From assembly GCA_937996595.1 (NCBI GenBank), contig CALKVC010000187.1, forward strand, positions 1 to 31,941: a DNA stretch of 31,941 nt, written 5' to 3'. Shown piece after piece: positions 23,326-31,542 of this stretch (its first letter is position 1; every line of letters starts with the position of its first letter). Position numbers and translations under genes: made by a program. This DNA is from an uncultured Chitinophagaceae bacterium (lineage in GTDB: Bacteria > Bacteroidota > Bacteroidia > Chitinophagales > Chitinophagaceae). Under the pieces are notes generated by a model that was not told the origin of the DNA, did no database searches, and saw nothing but the letters and a program-made list of their open reading frames with translations.

Positions 23326-24036
23326 CTATAGTCCCAATTTTTCCACCGCCATCTGTGCTGCTATCTGACTGGCGTCTTTCTTATTATATCCTTTAGCCTG
23401 TGAAACGAGTTCGCCGTCTACCGTTGCACCGATAGTGAACAAACGCCGGCCGTTTTCAATCTTTTCTTCCAGGGTTTCAAATTCCAGTGCTTTACCATTT
23501 TTGTTGGCCCAACCGTAGAGTTTGTTCTTGATATTGATTTCAATACCTTCCAGGTCGTCGGTGAACAGGTGCGGGAAAATAATGAACTCTTCTACCCATC
23601 GCTGTGTTTTTTTGTATCCCTTATCAAGGAAAACGGCGCCTATCAATGCTTCCAGTGTATTTCCGAAAATCTGCGAGATTTTCAGGGCATTATCAAATTT
23701 GTTATAGAAGGTAATTTTTTTCAATCCCATTTTCAGGGCAATCTCATTCAGTTTTTGCCTGTTTACCATTTTGCTACGCATCTCGGTTAAAAACCCTTCG
23801 CCTTTGTACGGGTATTTCTTAAACAGGTAATGGGCAATGATGGAACTTAAAACCGCATCACCCAGGAATTCCAGGCGTTCATTGTTTTCGTCTGCGCCTT
23901 CACGTACCGATCGGTGGCTTAATGCAGTCTTGTATAAGGATACATCTCCCGGCGAAAAACCAAGTACATTGTTGAGTTGCTTCTTGAACTCTTTCCTCCT
24001 GGCGTCTTTCTCAAAAAAGGTTTGTAGGAATTTCAA
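23326..24036 (-). CDS. rnc: Ribonuclease III
   Basis: A 236-residue double-strand-RNA endonuclease that processes rRNA and mRNA. The RIII domain (residues about 20-155) carries the signature ERLEFLGDAVLSSIIAHYLF, with the acidic catalytic residues in NERLEFLGDA and the downstream EALIGAVFLDKGYKK. The double-stranded RNA-binding domain occupies about residues 165-236 (KLYGWANKNGKALEFE, AKGYNKKDASQIAAQMAVEKL). The start is TTG (24034-24036): no ATG or GTG lies in frame nearby upstream, and the next ATG inside falls in the catalytic domain. Gene order acpP-fabF-rnc is conserved widely. Confidence 0.96.
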   Translation of the reverse strand: MKFLQTFFEKDARRKEFKKQLNNVLGFSPGDVSLYKTALSHRSVREGADENNERLEFLGDAVLSSIIAHYLFKKYPYKGEGFLTEMRSKMVNRQKLNEIALKMGLKKITFYNKFDNALKISQIFGNTLEALIGAVFLDKGYKKTQRWVEEFIIFPHLFTDDLEGIEINIKNKLYGWANKNGKALEFETLEEKIENGRRLFTIGATVDGELVSQAKGYNKKDASQIAAQMAVEKLGL

Positions 24037-24130
24037 AACAGGCTGATATGTTTTTCCGAAATTAAAGTATTTGTTTTAATTAAAACAGGTGCTTTCGTTT
24101 TCGGATGCGGGAAAAAGTATCAAAGCAATA

Positions 24131-25384
24131 TCAGGCTACATATTTTTTTACGATCACGGAAGCGTTATGCCCACCGAATCCGAATGTATTGCTGATGGCT
24201 GCTTTAACAACCCTATGCTGCGATTTATTGAATGTGAAATTAAGTTTGGGATCCAGTTCCGGATCATCTGTAAAGTGGTTGATGGTAGGAGGAACGATAT
24301 CTTTGGTTACAGCCATGATACAGGCAAGGGCTTCCAGAACGCCTGCTGCTCCCAGGCAATGGCCTGTCATGCTTTTGGTAGAACTGATATTGAGGTTATA
24401 GGCATGATCGCCAAATACACTCAGGATGGCTTTTGTTTCAGCAATATCGCCCAACGGAGTAGATGTGCCATGAACATTGATATAATCGATGTCTTCGGGT
24501 TTCATCCCGGCATCTTGTAGGGTAACATTCATAACATTTTTTGCACCCAGGCCTTCGGGATGTGGCGCCGTAATATGGTGGGCATCGGCTGTTGCGCCGC
24601 CGCCGGCAATTTCGCAGTATATTTTTGCACCGCGTGCCAGGGCGTGTTCCAGGCTTTCCAGCACCAGTACACCAGCACCTTCGCCCATCACAAAACCGTC
24701 GCGGTCCTTATCAAACGGGCGACTGGCTGTTGCCGGATCGTCATTCCGTTCGCTGAGCGCTTTCATGGCATTAAATCCGCCAACACCTGCAGCACTAATT
24801 ACGGCTTCGCTGCCACCGGTGATGATGATGTCTGCCTTATTCAGCCTGATGGTATCAAATGCGTCAATGATGGCATTGGTAGATGATGCACAAGCACTTA
24901 CCACAGCAAAATTGGGCCCGCGAAAACCATTACGGATAGAAATCTGACCGGCTGCAATATCCAGGATCATTTTAGGGATGAAGAATGGATTAAAACGCGG
25001 TGTTCCATCACCCGAAGCAAAATTGATCACCTCTTCCTGGAAAGTGATCAATCCGCCAATTCCGCTGGCGAAAATGACACCAACCCTGTCAGGGTTAACA
25101 TTATCTTTTGTGATACCGGCATCCTTAACCGCTTCATCGCTGGCAATGAGTGCAAACTGGCAATACCTGTCTATTTTCCGGGCTTCCTTTCTATCAAGGT
25201 AGGTAGTAGGATCGAAATCTTTAACTTCACAGGCAAACCGGGTTTTAAATTTAGTAACATCGAATTGTTTGATGTAATCGCAACCACTAACGCCATCGGC
25301 CAAAGACTGCCAATATGCATCAACAGTTTTACCCAATGGAGTAAGGGCTCCCAATCCGGTAACTACTACTCTCTTTAAAGCCAT
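24131..25384 (-). CDS. fabF: 3-oxoacyl-[acyl-carrier-protein] synthase II
   Basis: Condenses malonyl-ACP with acyl-ACP in fatty acid elongation. 417 residues, the family length. The Cys-His-His triad is intact: Cys165 in VVSACASSTNAI, His in VHGTSTPLGD and His in SMTGHCLGAAGVLE. Other hallmarks are RVVVTGLGALTPLG at the start, GSEAVISAAGVGGFNAMKAL, ASRPFDKDRDGFVMGEGAGVLVLE and AISNTFGFGGHNASVIV at the end. It starts 29 bases after the acpP stop, so the two share a transcript, and is followed after 94 bases by rnc. It works directly with its neighbour, the carrier protein. Confidence 0.98.
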   Translation of the reverse strand: MALKRVVVTGLGALTPLGKTVDAYWQSLADGVSGCDYIKQFDVTKFKTRFACEVKDFDPTTYLDRKEARKIDRYCQFALIASDEAVKDAGITKDNVNPDRVGVIFASGIGGLITFQEEVINFASGDGTPRFNPFFIPKMILDIAAGQISIRNGFRGPNFAVVSACASSTNAIIDAFDTIRLNKADIIITGGSEAVISAAGVGGFNAMKALSERNDDPATASRPFDKDRDGFVMGEGAGVLVLESLEHALARGAKIYCEIAGGGATADAHHITAPHPEGLGAKNVMNVTLQDAGMKPEDIDYINVHGTSTPLGDIAETKAILSVFGDHAYNLNISSTKSMTGHCLGAAGVLEALACIMAVTKDIVPPTINHFTDDPELDPKLNFTFNKSQHRVVKAAISNTFGFGGHNASVIVKKYVA

Positions 25385-25413
25385 ACAATTTGCCTGTGAT
25401 AATTAAAAGTTGG

Positions 25414-25650
25414 TTACTTGGCGTTTTCTTCCAAATAGGAAACTGCCTGGCCGACTGTAGTAATGGTTTCGGCCTGTTCATCAGGAATAGAAATATTAAA
25501 TTCTTTTTCAAATTCCATAATTAATTCAACGGTGTCCAAGCTATCGGCACCTAAATCATTTGTGAATGAAGCTTCCGGTGTAACTTCTGCTTCATCAACA
25601 CCTAATTTGTCAACAATGATCTTTTTTACTCTTGTTGCAATGTCTGACAT
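25414..25650 (-). CDS. acpP: Acyl carrier protein
   Basis: A 78-residue acidic protein that carries growing acyl chains on a 4'-phosphopantetheine arm. The attachment site is Ser37 in LGADSLDTVELIMEFE. The layout is the standard four-helix ACP: VKKIIVDKLGV, the loop with the DSL motif, IPDEQAETITTVGQAVSYL at the end. Acidic residues dominate helix 2, where partner enzymes dock. It is the first gene of acpP-fabF-rnc(-gpsA), and a strong Bacteroidota promoter sits just upstream (25678-25707), consistent with high expression. Confidence 0.98.
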   Translation of the reverse strand: MSDIATRVKKIIVDKLGVDEAEVTPEASFTNDLGADSLDTVELIMEFEKEFNISIPDEQAETITTVGQAVSYLEENAK

Positions 25651-25677
25651 GGTAATAATATTTAGTTAATACAAGTG

Positions 25678-25707
25678 CAAAAATATACTTTTTGAACTAA
25701 TTACAAA
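25678..25707 (-). promoter_or_regulatory. Promoter of the acpP-fabF operon
   Basis: Minus strand: TTTG (25704-25707), an 18-base spacer, then TATTTTTG (25678-25685), an exact TAnnTTTG -7 element. The distance to the acpP ATG leaves a short leader of roughly 20 bases. The rest of the 228-base gap 25651-25878, which divides divergent genes, shows no other clear signal. Confidence 0.7.
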
Positions 25708-25878
25708 GAAATACTGCATAAGTGGGAATAATAGCCCAAAATAGCTTTAAAACCCTGAAATTCGGCAAAGTACAAATAAGCCAATTTTTTACAGGCAGGA
25801 AAAAACGAAATGAAAAATGATGTATATTGTATCAACTTCCACCCTTCTGTAGTCAACCAACTTTAAAATTCACTTGAA

Positions 25879-26307
25879 ATGGGTTTAAAACAAATAGATC
25901 ATGGCACCAGGGAATACGAGCAGATGGTGGCTTTAAGATACCAGATCTTGCGCCAGCCGCTTGGATTGGGTTTTACGGAAGAAGAACTTAATTCCGAAAA
26001 AGACAATATCCTGATTGCTGCATTTGACGATGATAACATGCTTGGTTGCTGCATGCTTACCAAAATAAACAATCAAACCCTTAAAATCAGGCAGATGGCC
26101 GTTCAGAATAACCTGCAGGGAAAGGGTATCGGCGCTTCGCTGATGTCGTTTGTAGAAAACCTGGCCAGGGACAAAGGTTATCACAACCTGGTGATGCACG
26201 CCCGGGACAGCGCTATCGGTTTTTATGAAAAATTCGGATATAAGGTGCTGGGAGAACAGTTTACCGAAGTTGGGCTTCCTCACCACCTGATGGTAAAATC
26301 GCTGTAA
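25879..26307 (+). CDS. GNAT family N-acetyltransferase
   Basis: A 142-residue single-domain GNAT enzyme. The acetyl-CoA-binding motif A is LKIRQMAVQNNLQGKGIGASLMSFVENLAR (read in parts), with QGKGIG as the pyrophosphate loop. Motif B follows as NLVMHARDSAIGFYEKFGYKVLGEQF, a typical ending. The acceptor substrate cannot be predicted. The stop (26305-26307) abuts the stop of the opposite-strand YcxB-like gene with no gap, so transcripts of these genes must overlap at the 3' ends. No strong promoter is evident upstream. Confidence 0.93.
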   Translation: MGLKQIDHGTREYEQMVALRYQILRQPLGLGFTEEELNSEKDNILIAAFDDDNMLGCCMLTKINNQTLKIRQMAVQNNLQGKGIGASLMSFVENLARDKGYHNLVMHARDSAIGFYEKFGYKVLGEQFTEVGLPHHLMVKSL

Positions 26308-26784
26308 TCATTTCTTGATATGTGACGCAAGTATTCTTCGGGCTGCATGTTCTTCATCTCCTTCAAAAGCCTCTTTGGGAATAATAAAAAATGACCTGCT
26401 GTTGAAATACAGGTGAAAGAAATGCGGACTCTCCATCCAGGTACTGAACTGGTTCCATTCCCATTCCCTGCTGCCCCTTTCATTTTCAAGGCAAAAAAAC
26501 CTGTCGGCAAGAACAACCCTGAACCTGTCTTTAAAAGTTCCCGCTTTTTTATAAATGATATTAGGCAAAAGAAACCAGAAAAGCACCATCATCACAAACC
26601 ATAACAGCGAACTGGCCAGGAAAGCGAATGGTGATATTTTCTTAAAATAAAACAAGGCTGCAGAAAGGATGGCAAATACATTTACCAGCACCATCATAAT
26701 CTTTATTTCGTTCCTGCTGATGAAATGATACCTTAATGCCTGTATCACTTTGCCCTTATTATATGTGAAGTAATTTGATATCAT
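26308..26784 (-). CDS. YcxB-like small membrane protein
   Basis: A 158-residue protein. The ATG at 26782-26784 (MISNYFTYNKGKVIQALRYH) is used because an open frame extending to 27036 would run through the repeat region and the MazG-like gene. Two adjacent helices (about residues 28-47, MMVLVNVFAILSAALFYF, and 53-72, FAFLASSLLWFVMMVLFWFL) are followed by a soluble C-terminal domain with a YcxB/PH-like look: W-E-W-N-Q-F-S-T-W-M-E, FFHLYFNSRSFFIIPKEAF. The family has no known activity. It is convergent with the GNAT gene and downstream of the MazG-like gene. Confidence 0.75.
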   Translation of the reverse strand: MISNYFTYNKGKVIQALRYHFISRNEIKIMMVLVNVFAILSAALFYFKKISPFAFLASSLLWFVMMVLFWFLLPNIIYKKAGTFKDRFRVVLADRFFCLENERGSREWEWNQFSTWMESPHFFHLYFNSRSFFIIPKEAFEGDEEHAARRILASHIKK

Positions 26785-26813
26785 GGGGCAAAGATAGTGT
26801 ATGGAGGATGTTA

Positions 26814-26870
26814 GATGTGAGATGTATAATGTATGATGTGAGATGTATGATTTTTTGATGTATGATGTAT
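26814..26870. repeat. Short direct repeats (GATGTGAGATGTATRAT)
   Basis: GATGTGAGATGTATAAT (26814-26830) recurs as GATGTGAGATGTATGAT at 26835-26851, 21 bases further on, then GATGTATGATGTAT at 26857-26870. On the other strand this is a run of ACATCTCACATC-like units. It fills the non-coding space between the MazG-like gene stop and the YcxB-like gene start. Confidence 0.75.
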
Positions 26871-27205
26871 CAGCGCAGTTTTGGATTGTTTTTATGTCTT
26901 GTTCCGTCGCGGTTTGTCTTTTTCTCAAAATTTCTTTGCAGGGCTTCCGTAAGGTTAACCCCTGTTTGGTTTGCCAGGCAGATAAGTACCCAGAGCACAT
27001 CAGCCATTTCATCATCCAGCGCCTTTTCCATTTCACCCGGTTTATAAGATTGTTCGCCGTATTTCCTTACCATCAGCCTCGAGAGTTCACCTACCTCTTC
27101 CATCAGGATGCCCAGGTTGGTGAGTTCACTGAAATATTTTACGCCAATGCTTTTTATCCATCCATCTACTTGTAACTGGGCTTCATTCAATGTTATATCC
27201 TGCAT
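26870..27205 (-). CDS. MazG-like nucleotide pyrophosphohydrolase
   Basis: A 111-residue all-alpha NTP pyrophosphohydrolase. The metal-binding pattern is visible: EEVGELSRLMVRKYGEQ followed by LDDEMADVLWVLICLAN (ExxE...ExxD). Chosen ATG 27203-27205 (MQDITLNEAQLQVDGWIKSI); the frame is open to 27259 but that would overlap dtd. Such proteins hydrolyse non-canonical or excess NTPs to NMP and PPi, which protects the nucleotide pool. It lies 7 bases after the dtd stop, so the two are almost certainly co-transcribed, a house-cleaning pair. Its stop abuts the short direct repeats. Confidence 0.9.
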   Translation of the reverse strand: MQDITLNEAQLQVDGWIKSIGVKYFSELTNLGILMEEVGELSRLMVRKYGEQSYKPGEMEKALDDEMADVLWVLICLANQTGVNLTEALQRNFEKKTNRDGTRHKNNPKLR

Positions 27206-27212
27206 ATCATTT

Positions 27213-27665
27213 TTATTCTTTGTTTTTGGTATCAATGAAAATCGTAACCGGCCCGTCATTCAGCAATTCAACTTTCATATCGGCTCCGAATGTTCCGGTG
27301 AAAATTTTTTTTCCCAGGTCTTGTTCCAGTTTGCCGATGAAAAGCTCATACAGCGGTATAGCGTATTCGGGCCTGCTTGCCCTGGTATATCCCGGCCGGT
27401 TCCCCTTCTTTGTTGAAGCAAATAAAGTGAACTGGCTGATGAGCAGGATATCGCCGCCGGTTTCATTGACAGACCTGTTGGGCACTTTATGTTCATCATC
27501 AAAAATGCGCAGGTTCACCACTTTGTTTGAAAGCCATCCGGCATCTTCCGCAGTATCACTGTCTTCAATACCGGCAAATACCAGTAAACCACCGCCAATA
27601 GAAGCTTTCAGCATACCGTTAATGCTAACTCCGGCACCGGAAACTCTTTGTATGATTACCCGCAT
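27213..27665 (-). CDS. dtd: D-aminoacyl-tRNA deacylase
   Basis: A 150-residue enzyme that removes D-amino acids from mischarged tRNA. Start MRVIIQRVSGAGVSINGML; the family motifs are DILLISQFTLFAS and, near the C-terminus, NDGPVTIFIDT (a cis GlyPro in GPVT). Length and layout are standard. It leads a two-gene unit with the MazG-like gene, both of which clear unwanted metabolites. It is divergent from the ribonucleotide reductase gene across 292 bases (27666-27957). Confidence 0.97.
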   Translation of the reverse strand: MRVIIQRVSGAGVSINGMLKASIGGGLLVFAGIEDSDTAEDAGWLSNKVVNLRIFDDEHKVPNRSVNETGGDILLISQFTLFASTKKGNRPGYTRASRPEYAIPLYELFIGKLEQDLGKKIFTGTFGADMKVELLNDGPVTIFIDTKNKE

Positions 27666-27866
27666 CAGTTATACATAATTTTATGCAAAGTTATGCTGCA
27701 CAGCTCTTTTAAGTTTGCAGAATAATCGTATACATTATTACAATTAAAATAACGGTAGAAAAAATTAATTCTTTCCACAAAACGTGCAAAACTCATCAAA
27801 ATCAATCTGCATTTGATTTATGAAAATATACACATTTTTTGTCCACAGCTTGTTGATATTTATGGA

Positions 27867-27874
27867 TATGTTTG
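27867..27874 (+). promoter_or_regulatory. -7 promoter element (TAnnTTTG) upstream of the ribonucleotide reductase
   Basis: TATGTTTG at 27867-27874 is an exact TAnnTTTG match, 83 bases before the ATG at 27958. A TTTG at 27838-27841 is the closest -33 candidate but its 25-base spacing is long. Also in the gap are TTGTCCACA (27839-27847) and CTTTCCACA (27771-27779), which differ from the DnaA box TTATCCACA at one and two positions. I saw no cobalamin riboswitch. Confidence 0.4.
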
Positions 27875-27957
27875 TTCAATAACAACAGATACTTTCGTTC
27901 TCCTCAACCGGGGCTTAACAGTTTCTTAATCTTACTAACCAAGAATATTTTTTTAAC

Positions 27958-30900
27958 ATGGCAAATAGAAAGCAAACGCCACAAAGGCTGCAGTTCAGCC
28001 GTCAGTATACCAAAGAGGGCATCAGCCCATTCGATATGTTTGAATATGATTATCGAACCTCTGTAATTAAAAACCCTACCGGTGAAATCGTTTTCCTGAT
28101 GGAGAATGTGGAAGTGCCCAAACAATGGAGCCAGATTGCCACTGATATCCTTGCTCAAAAATATTTCAGAAAAGCCGGCGTACCACAGGCAGACGGATCA
28201 ACGGGAAGGGAAACATCTTCCAAACAAGTTGCGCATCGTATGGCGCATTGCTGGAGGGTATGGGGAGAACGTAACCATTATTTTGCCACACCGGAAGATG
28301 CGCAGGTTTTTTATGATGAACTGGTGTATTCCATATTAAACCAGGCCTGTGTACCAAACAGTCCTCAATGGTTCAACACCGGGCTGCATGAAGTGTATGG
28401 TATTACCGGAAAACCACAGGGGCATTACTATGTTGATGCCAAAGACGGCCTGCTGAAAAAATCCTCATCAGCTTATGAGCGCCCGCAACCCCATGCCTGC
28501 TTTATTTTAAGTGTAGATGACGACCTGGTAAATGATGGCGGTATCATGGACCTTTGGGTAAGGGAAGCCAGGATTTTCAAATATGGCAGTGGTGTGGGAA
28601 CCAATTTCAGCAGCATCCGCGGGGAAGGTGAAAAGTTAAGCGGTGGCGGAACTTCCAGCGGACTGATGAGTTTTTTAAAGATCGGCGACCGCGCAGCCGG
28701 TGCTATCAAAAGTGGCGGTACCACACGCCGGGCAGCTAAAATGGTATGCCTGGACCTTGACCACCCTGAAATTGTAAACTTTGTTAACTGGAAAGTAGAA
28801 GAAGAAAATAAAGTAGCTGCCCTGATTGCTGCGGGTTATCCCAGCGATTATGAAGGTGAAGCTTACAGAACCGTTAGCGGCCAGAACAGCAACAACTCGG
28901 TTCGCATACCAAACAGCTTTTTCAAGGTACTGGATGAAGACGGTGACTGGGAACTGAAAGCCCGTAGCGATGGCCGTACCATGAAAACGGTAAAAGCTAA
29001 AGAGCTTTGGAACCAGATCAACTATGCAGCCTGGCGCTGTGCAGATCCCGGTACACAATACGATACCACCATCAATGAATGGCATACCTGCCCCGAAGGC
29101 GGCCCCATCAGGGCCTCCAACCCCTGCAGCGAATACATGTTCCTGGATAACACGGCCTGTAACCTGGCCAGTGTAAACCTACGCCAGTTCTTTGATGAAT
29201 CTAACAATAAGTTCAATGTAGAAGGATTTGAATATACCTGCCGTTTATGGACCGTAGTACTGGAAATTTCTGTACTGATGGCGCAATTCCCTTCTAAAGA
29301 GGTAGCCAGGTTAAGTTACGATTACCGTACCCTGGGCCTTGGCTATGCCAACCTGGGCAGTATGCTTATGGTAAGCGGCATTGCTTACGACAGCGAAGAA
29401 GCCAGAGGCATTGCGGGAGCCATTACAGCTATCATGACAGGTGTGGCATATAAAACCTCGGCTGAAATGGCCAGCTTCCTGGGCGCTTTTGACAGGTATA
29501 AGGAAAACAAACAACACATGTTGCGGGTGATGCGTAATCACAGGGCTGCAGCCTATGATGCTTCAGAAGCATATGATGGCATAGAAATAAAGCCGCAGGG
29601 CATCAACGCAAAATATTGTCCGGATTACCTGCTAAAAGCCGCTACCCGTGCGTGGGACGATGCTGTTAAGCTCGGTGAAAAATACGGTTACCGCAATGCA
29701 CAAACAACAGTAATTGCACCAACCGGCACCATCGGTCTGGTGATGGATTGCGATACGACCGGTGTTGAACCCGATTTTGCCCTGGTTAAATTTAAAAAAC
29801 TGAGTGGTGGCGGTTATTTCAAGATCATCAACCAAAGTGTACCCCAGGCCTTGCGCAACCTCAAATACAGTGAATCTGAAATTGAAGAGATCGTAAATTA
29901 TGCAAAAGGGCATGCCAGTTTGCAGGGTGCCCCTTTCATAAACGATATCAGCCTGAAAGAAAAAGGGTTCCTCCCTGCTGACATTGACAAGCTGAATGCA
30001 GCCATGGGCAGCGCCTTTGAAATCGGCTTCGTTTTCAATGTGTATACACTGGGAGAAGAATGCCTGCAACGGCTTGGATTTACAGCAGAACAATATTATG
30101 ATTTTGAATGGAGCCTGCTGGAAGCGCTAGGATTTACCGATGAACAGATTGACCATGCCAACACATATATCTGCGGCACTATGACCGTTGAAGGCGCCCC
30201 TTACCTGAAAGAAGAACACCTGCCGGTATTTGATTGTGCCAATAAATGCGGGCAGATAGGCCAGCGGTATATCCATGCACACGGGCATATCCGCATGATG
30301 GCGGCTGCACAGCCTTTCCTGAGCGGCGCCATCAGTAAAACGATCAACCTGCCAAACGAAGCCAGCATAGATGAGATAGCGGATTCATACCGCCTGAGCT
30401 GGGAACTCGGCCTAAAAGCGTGTGCGCTTTACCGTGATGGATCAAAACTCAGTCAGCCGCTCAGCAACAAGTCTGATAAGAAAAAGAAACCCGGAACAGA
30501 AAACGAACAGGCTGGCGAAGAAAAAACGGAAGCCAGGCATGAATCTGCCCTGGTGGATATGGGAAAACTTACCATTGAGGAATTGCTGGAAGAAATGAAC
30601 AAACGCGTACAAAACAGTGCAGATACCTCATTGAAGCGCCAGCTTGCCATGATCGTTGAACGAAGGGCACTACCGGCCAAGCGTAGGGGCTTTACACAAA
30701 AAGCCAAAATAAACGGCCAGGCGCTGTTCCTTCGCACCGGTGAATACAACGACGGAACCCTGGGCGAAATATTCATAGATATGGCAAAAGAAGGCGCCAC
30801 CATGCGCAGCATGCTCAACTGCTTTGCCATTGCCATCTCCATCGGTTTGCAATACGGCGTTCCCTTGGAAGAATACGTGGAGAAATTCGTATTCACCCGG

Positions 30901-31323
30901 TTTGAACCAGCCGGTATGGTAGACCACCCGAATATCAAGACCACTACATCCATCATAGATTTCATGTTCCGTTCCCTGGCATATGAATACCTGGGCAGGA
31001 ACGACCTGGTTCATGTGCTGGATAAACCCGAAGTTCAAAACCTGGGCAATGATGCGTGGGATGAATCTACACCAACCATCGGCGACCGTAAACACGAACT
31101 GAGTGAAGTGCGAGTGCTGGGTACAACCGCTCCGCAAACAGAAGGCGTTAAAGCACACCGGGTTCATACTGCTAAACCTGCAGGCAACCTGGATGCGGTA
31201 AGCCAGGCTAATAAATCCATGCAGGGAGATGCACCGGCCTGTAACGTTTGCGGGCATATTACCGTACGCAGCGGTACTTGTTACAAGTGTCTCAACTGTG
31301 GTAACAGCCTGGGCTGCAGTTAA
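27958..31323 (+). CDS. nrdJ: Adenosylcobalamin-dependent (class II) ribonucleoside-diphosphate reductase
   Basis: A 1121-residue enzyme that makes deoxyribonucleotides using adenosylcobalamin, with or without oxygen. The catalytic cysteines are in place: Cys390 in SNPCSEYMF is the thiyl-radical residue, and Cys181 (HACFILSVDD) with Cys401 (NTACNLASVNL) form the reducing pair; the 11-residue gap from 390 to 401 matches class II enzymes. Signature runs are FKYGSGVGTNFSSIRG, SGGTTRRAAKMVCLDLDHPE and APTGTIGLVMDCDTTGVEPD. After a charged linker near residue 840 (KSDKKKKPGTENEQAGEE) comes a TSCPD domain, then a C-terminal zinc-ribbon-like cysteine cluster (CNVCG...CYKCLNCG). The terminal CGNSLGC is usual for shuttle thiols in this group. 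Followed by a terminator at 31360. Confidence 0.97.
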   Translation: MANRKQTPQRLQFSRQYTKEGISPFDMFEYDYRTSVIKNPTGEIVFLMENVEVPKQWSQIATDILAQKYFRKAGVPQADGSTGRETSSKQVAHRMAHCWRVWGERNHYFATPEDAQVFYDELVYSILNQACVPNSPQWFNTGLHEVYGITGKPQGHYYVDAKDGLLKKSSSAYERPQPHACFILSVDDDLVNDGGIMDLWVREARIFKYGSGVGTNFSSIRGEGEKLSGGGTSSGLMSFLKIGDRAAGAIKSGGTTRRAAKMVCLDLDHPEIVNFVNWKVEEENKVAALIAAGYPSDYEGEAYRTVSGQNSNNSVRIPNSFFKVLDEDGDWELKARSDGRTMKTVKAKELWNQINYAAWRCADPGTQYDTTINEWHTCPEGGPIRASNPCSEYMFLDNTACNLASVNLRQFFDESNNKFNVEGFEYTCRLWTVVLEISVLMAQFPSKEVARLSYDYRTLGLGYANLGSMLMVSGIAYDSEEARGIAGAITAIMTGVAYKTSAEMASFLGAFDRYKENKQHMLRVMRNHRAAAYDASEAYDGIEIKPQGINAKYCPDYLLKAATRAWDDAVKLGEKYGYRNAQTTVIAPTGTIGLVMDCDTTGVEPDFALVKFKKLSGGGYFKIINQSVPQALRNLKYSESEIEEIVNYAKGHASLQGAPFINDISLKEKGFLPADIDKLNAAMGSAFEIGFVFNVYTLGEECLQRLGFTAEQYYDFEWSLLEALGFTDEQIDHANTYICGTMTVEGAPYLKEEHLPVFDCANKCGQIGQRYIHAHGHIRMMAAAQPFLSGAISKTINLPNEASIDEIADSYRLSWELGLKACALYRDGSKLSQPLSNKSDKKKKPGTENEQAGEEKTEARHESALVDMGKLTIEELLEEMNKRVQNSADTSLKRQLAMIVERRALPAKRRGFTQKAKINGQALFLRTGEYNDGTLGEIFIDMAKEGATMRSMLNCFAIAISIGLQYGVPLEEYVEKFVFTRFEPAGMVDHPNIKTTTSIIDFMFRSLAYEYLGRNDLVHVLDKPEVQNLGNDAWDESTPTIGDRKHELSEVRVLGTTAPQTEGVKAHRVHTAKPAGNLDAVSQANKSMQGDAPACNVCGHITVRSGTCYKCLNCGNSLGCS

Positions 31324-31359
31324 ATTGATTTATTTGGGTTAGATCAGGTAATATTAATA

Positions 31360-31389
31360 AAAGCCATCGGTTTCCCCGGTGGCTTTTTT
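31360..31389 (+). terminator. Rho-independent terminator after nrdJ
   Basis: AAAGCCATCGG (31360-31370) pairs with CCGGTGGCTTT (31376-31386), 11 bp with one G-U pair, loop of five bases, then a T-run to 31389. It lies 36 bases after the nrdJ stop. Confidence 0.9.
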
Positions 31390-31542
31390 ATTAAATGTTC
31401 AATATCTTGCGGGTATTTCAGGCAGATTCCATTTTGTTCAATATCCCGATAAATCATACCCGTTTACATTTAACAAAATTTGCCCCGAAAACAGGATTAT
31501 AACAAATTAATATCATCATCACTGTTTTGCAACAATAATATT

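Noticed and set aside
24489..24947. 152-residue plus-strand frame opposite fabF
   Set aside because: Pro- and Ala-rich, no domain, entirely antisense to fabF.
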